Origin: Aquimarina sp. MAR_2010_214
Lineage (GTDB): Bacteria; Bacteroidota; Bacteroidia; Flavobacteriales; Flavobacteriaceae
Direction of reading: 5' to 3'
DNA length: 64,000 nucleotides
Assembly: GCF_002846555.1 (NCBI RefSeq)
Contig: NZ_PJMS01000001.1
Location: 1,860,001-1,924,000 of the forward strand
Under the pieces are notes generated by a model. That model made no database searches. It was given only the letters and a program-made list of their open reading frames with translations, and was not told where the DNA came from. Below, one piece after another: positions 63,919-64,000 of this stretch. Positions within the stretch are counted from its first letter, which is position 1. Every line of letters starts with the position of its first letter. The position numbers were made by a program, and so were the translations under genes.

Positions 63919-64000
63919 ATGATTGTAGATCAAATGATATTAGATAAAGTAGCTACGCAGAAAACAACGTATCAGGATGATAAAACCTCAGAAAAACCAA
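63919..64000 (+). CDS. Start of a truncated ORF at the window end
   Basis: ATG followed by an open frame (MIVDQMILDKVATQKTTYQD in part) to the last base. Too short for identification; the promoter-like element upstream supports a real start. Confidence 0.4.
   Translation, partial: MIVDQMILDKVATQKTTYQDDKTSEKP

Overview
The window looks like a marine Flavobacteriaceae chromosome (Aquimarina-like is a guess from gene style, not a search). The signs are low GC, TAnnTTTG-type -7 promoter elements, many secreted proteins and lipoproteins with Bacteroidetes signal peptides, a TonB-dependent receptor/DUF4249 locus, a short-form KdtA, and an S-box-controlled methionine operon.

Positions 1-31,470 are an accessory RHS/YD-repeat polymorphic-toxin locus. 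A partial RHS-type gene (1-501) precedes one complete secreted RHS gene (514-5196) whose tip carries an HEIEH zincin motif. The same short piece of the RHS core (protein GNYIYKNG, DNA centred on the palindrome GTAATTAC) recurs at 4195, 10911, 17628 and 29258. At each site an RHS core 3' part, a tip and a candidate immunity gene begin again. The three intervals between sites (6,716, 6,717 and 11,630 bp) each also carry an XRE regulator, a P-loop ATPase with a C-terminal winged helix, two tyrosine recombinases and about 0.7-1 kb of structured non-coding DNA. Units 1 and 2 are a near-perfect tandem duplication. The only difference noticed is one G, which frameshifts the first recombinase of unit 1. 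Unit 3 has a different tip and about 5 kb of cargo, including an AbiV-like gene, two lipoproteins and structured intergenic DNA. The last orphan tip (29258-30421) has no recombinase module behind it.

My model is that each unit is an integrative element that inserts into the RHS core at GNYIYKNG. The incoming tip and immunity gene fuse in frame to the resident N-terminus, and the old tip moves downstream as a silent orphan. Excision would restore an older tip. The terminal orphan would then be the ancestral tip. This is inference from the layout.

Positions 31,472-46,750 are ordinary chromosome: a repeat-containing lipoprotein, phosphodiester glycosidase, amidohydrolase, SNF2 helicase, DegT aminotransferase, KdtA, DUF2461, deoxynucleoside kinase, DUF302, two DoxX-like proteins, an acyltransferase and two small paralogues ending in GKSRLSGW.

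Positions 46,962-55,279 hold methionine metabolism. metK is on the minus strand. Opposite it, an S-box riboswitch precedes metY, a metX-like acetyltransferase, aspartokinase/homoserine dehydrogenase, an OsmC-family gene and metZ. A decayed IS200-type transposase follows. Positions 56,098-62,563 are a minus-strand operon of a hypothetical protein, a TonB-dependent receptor, a DUF4249 lipoprotein and a plug-like protein. A lipoprotein gene and a truncated ORF close the window.
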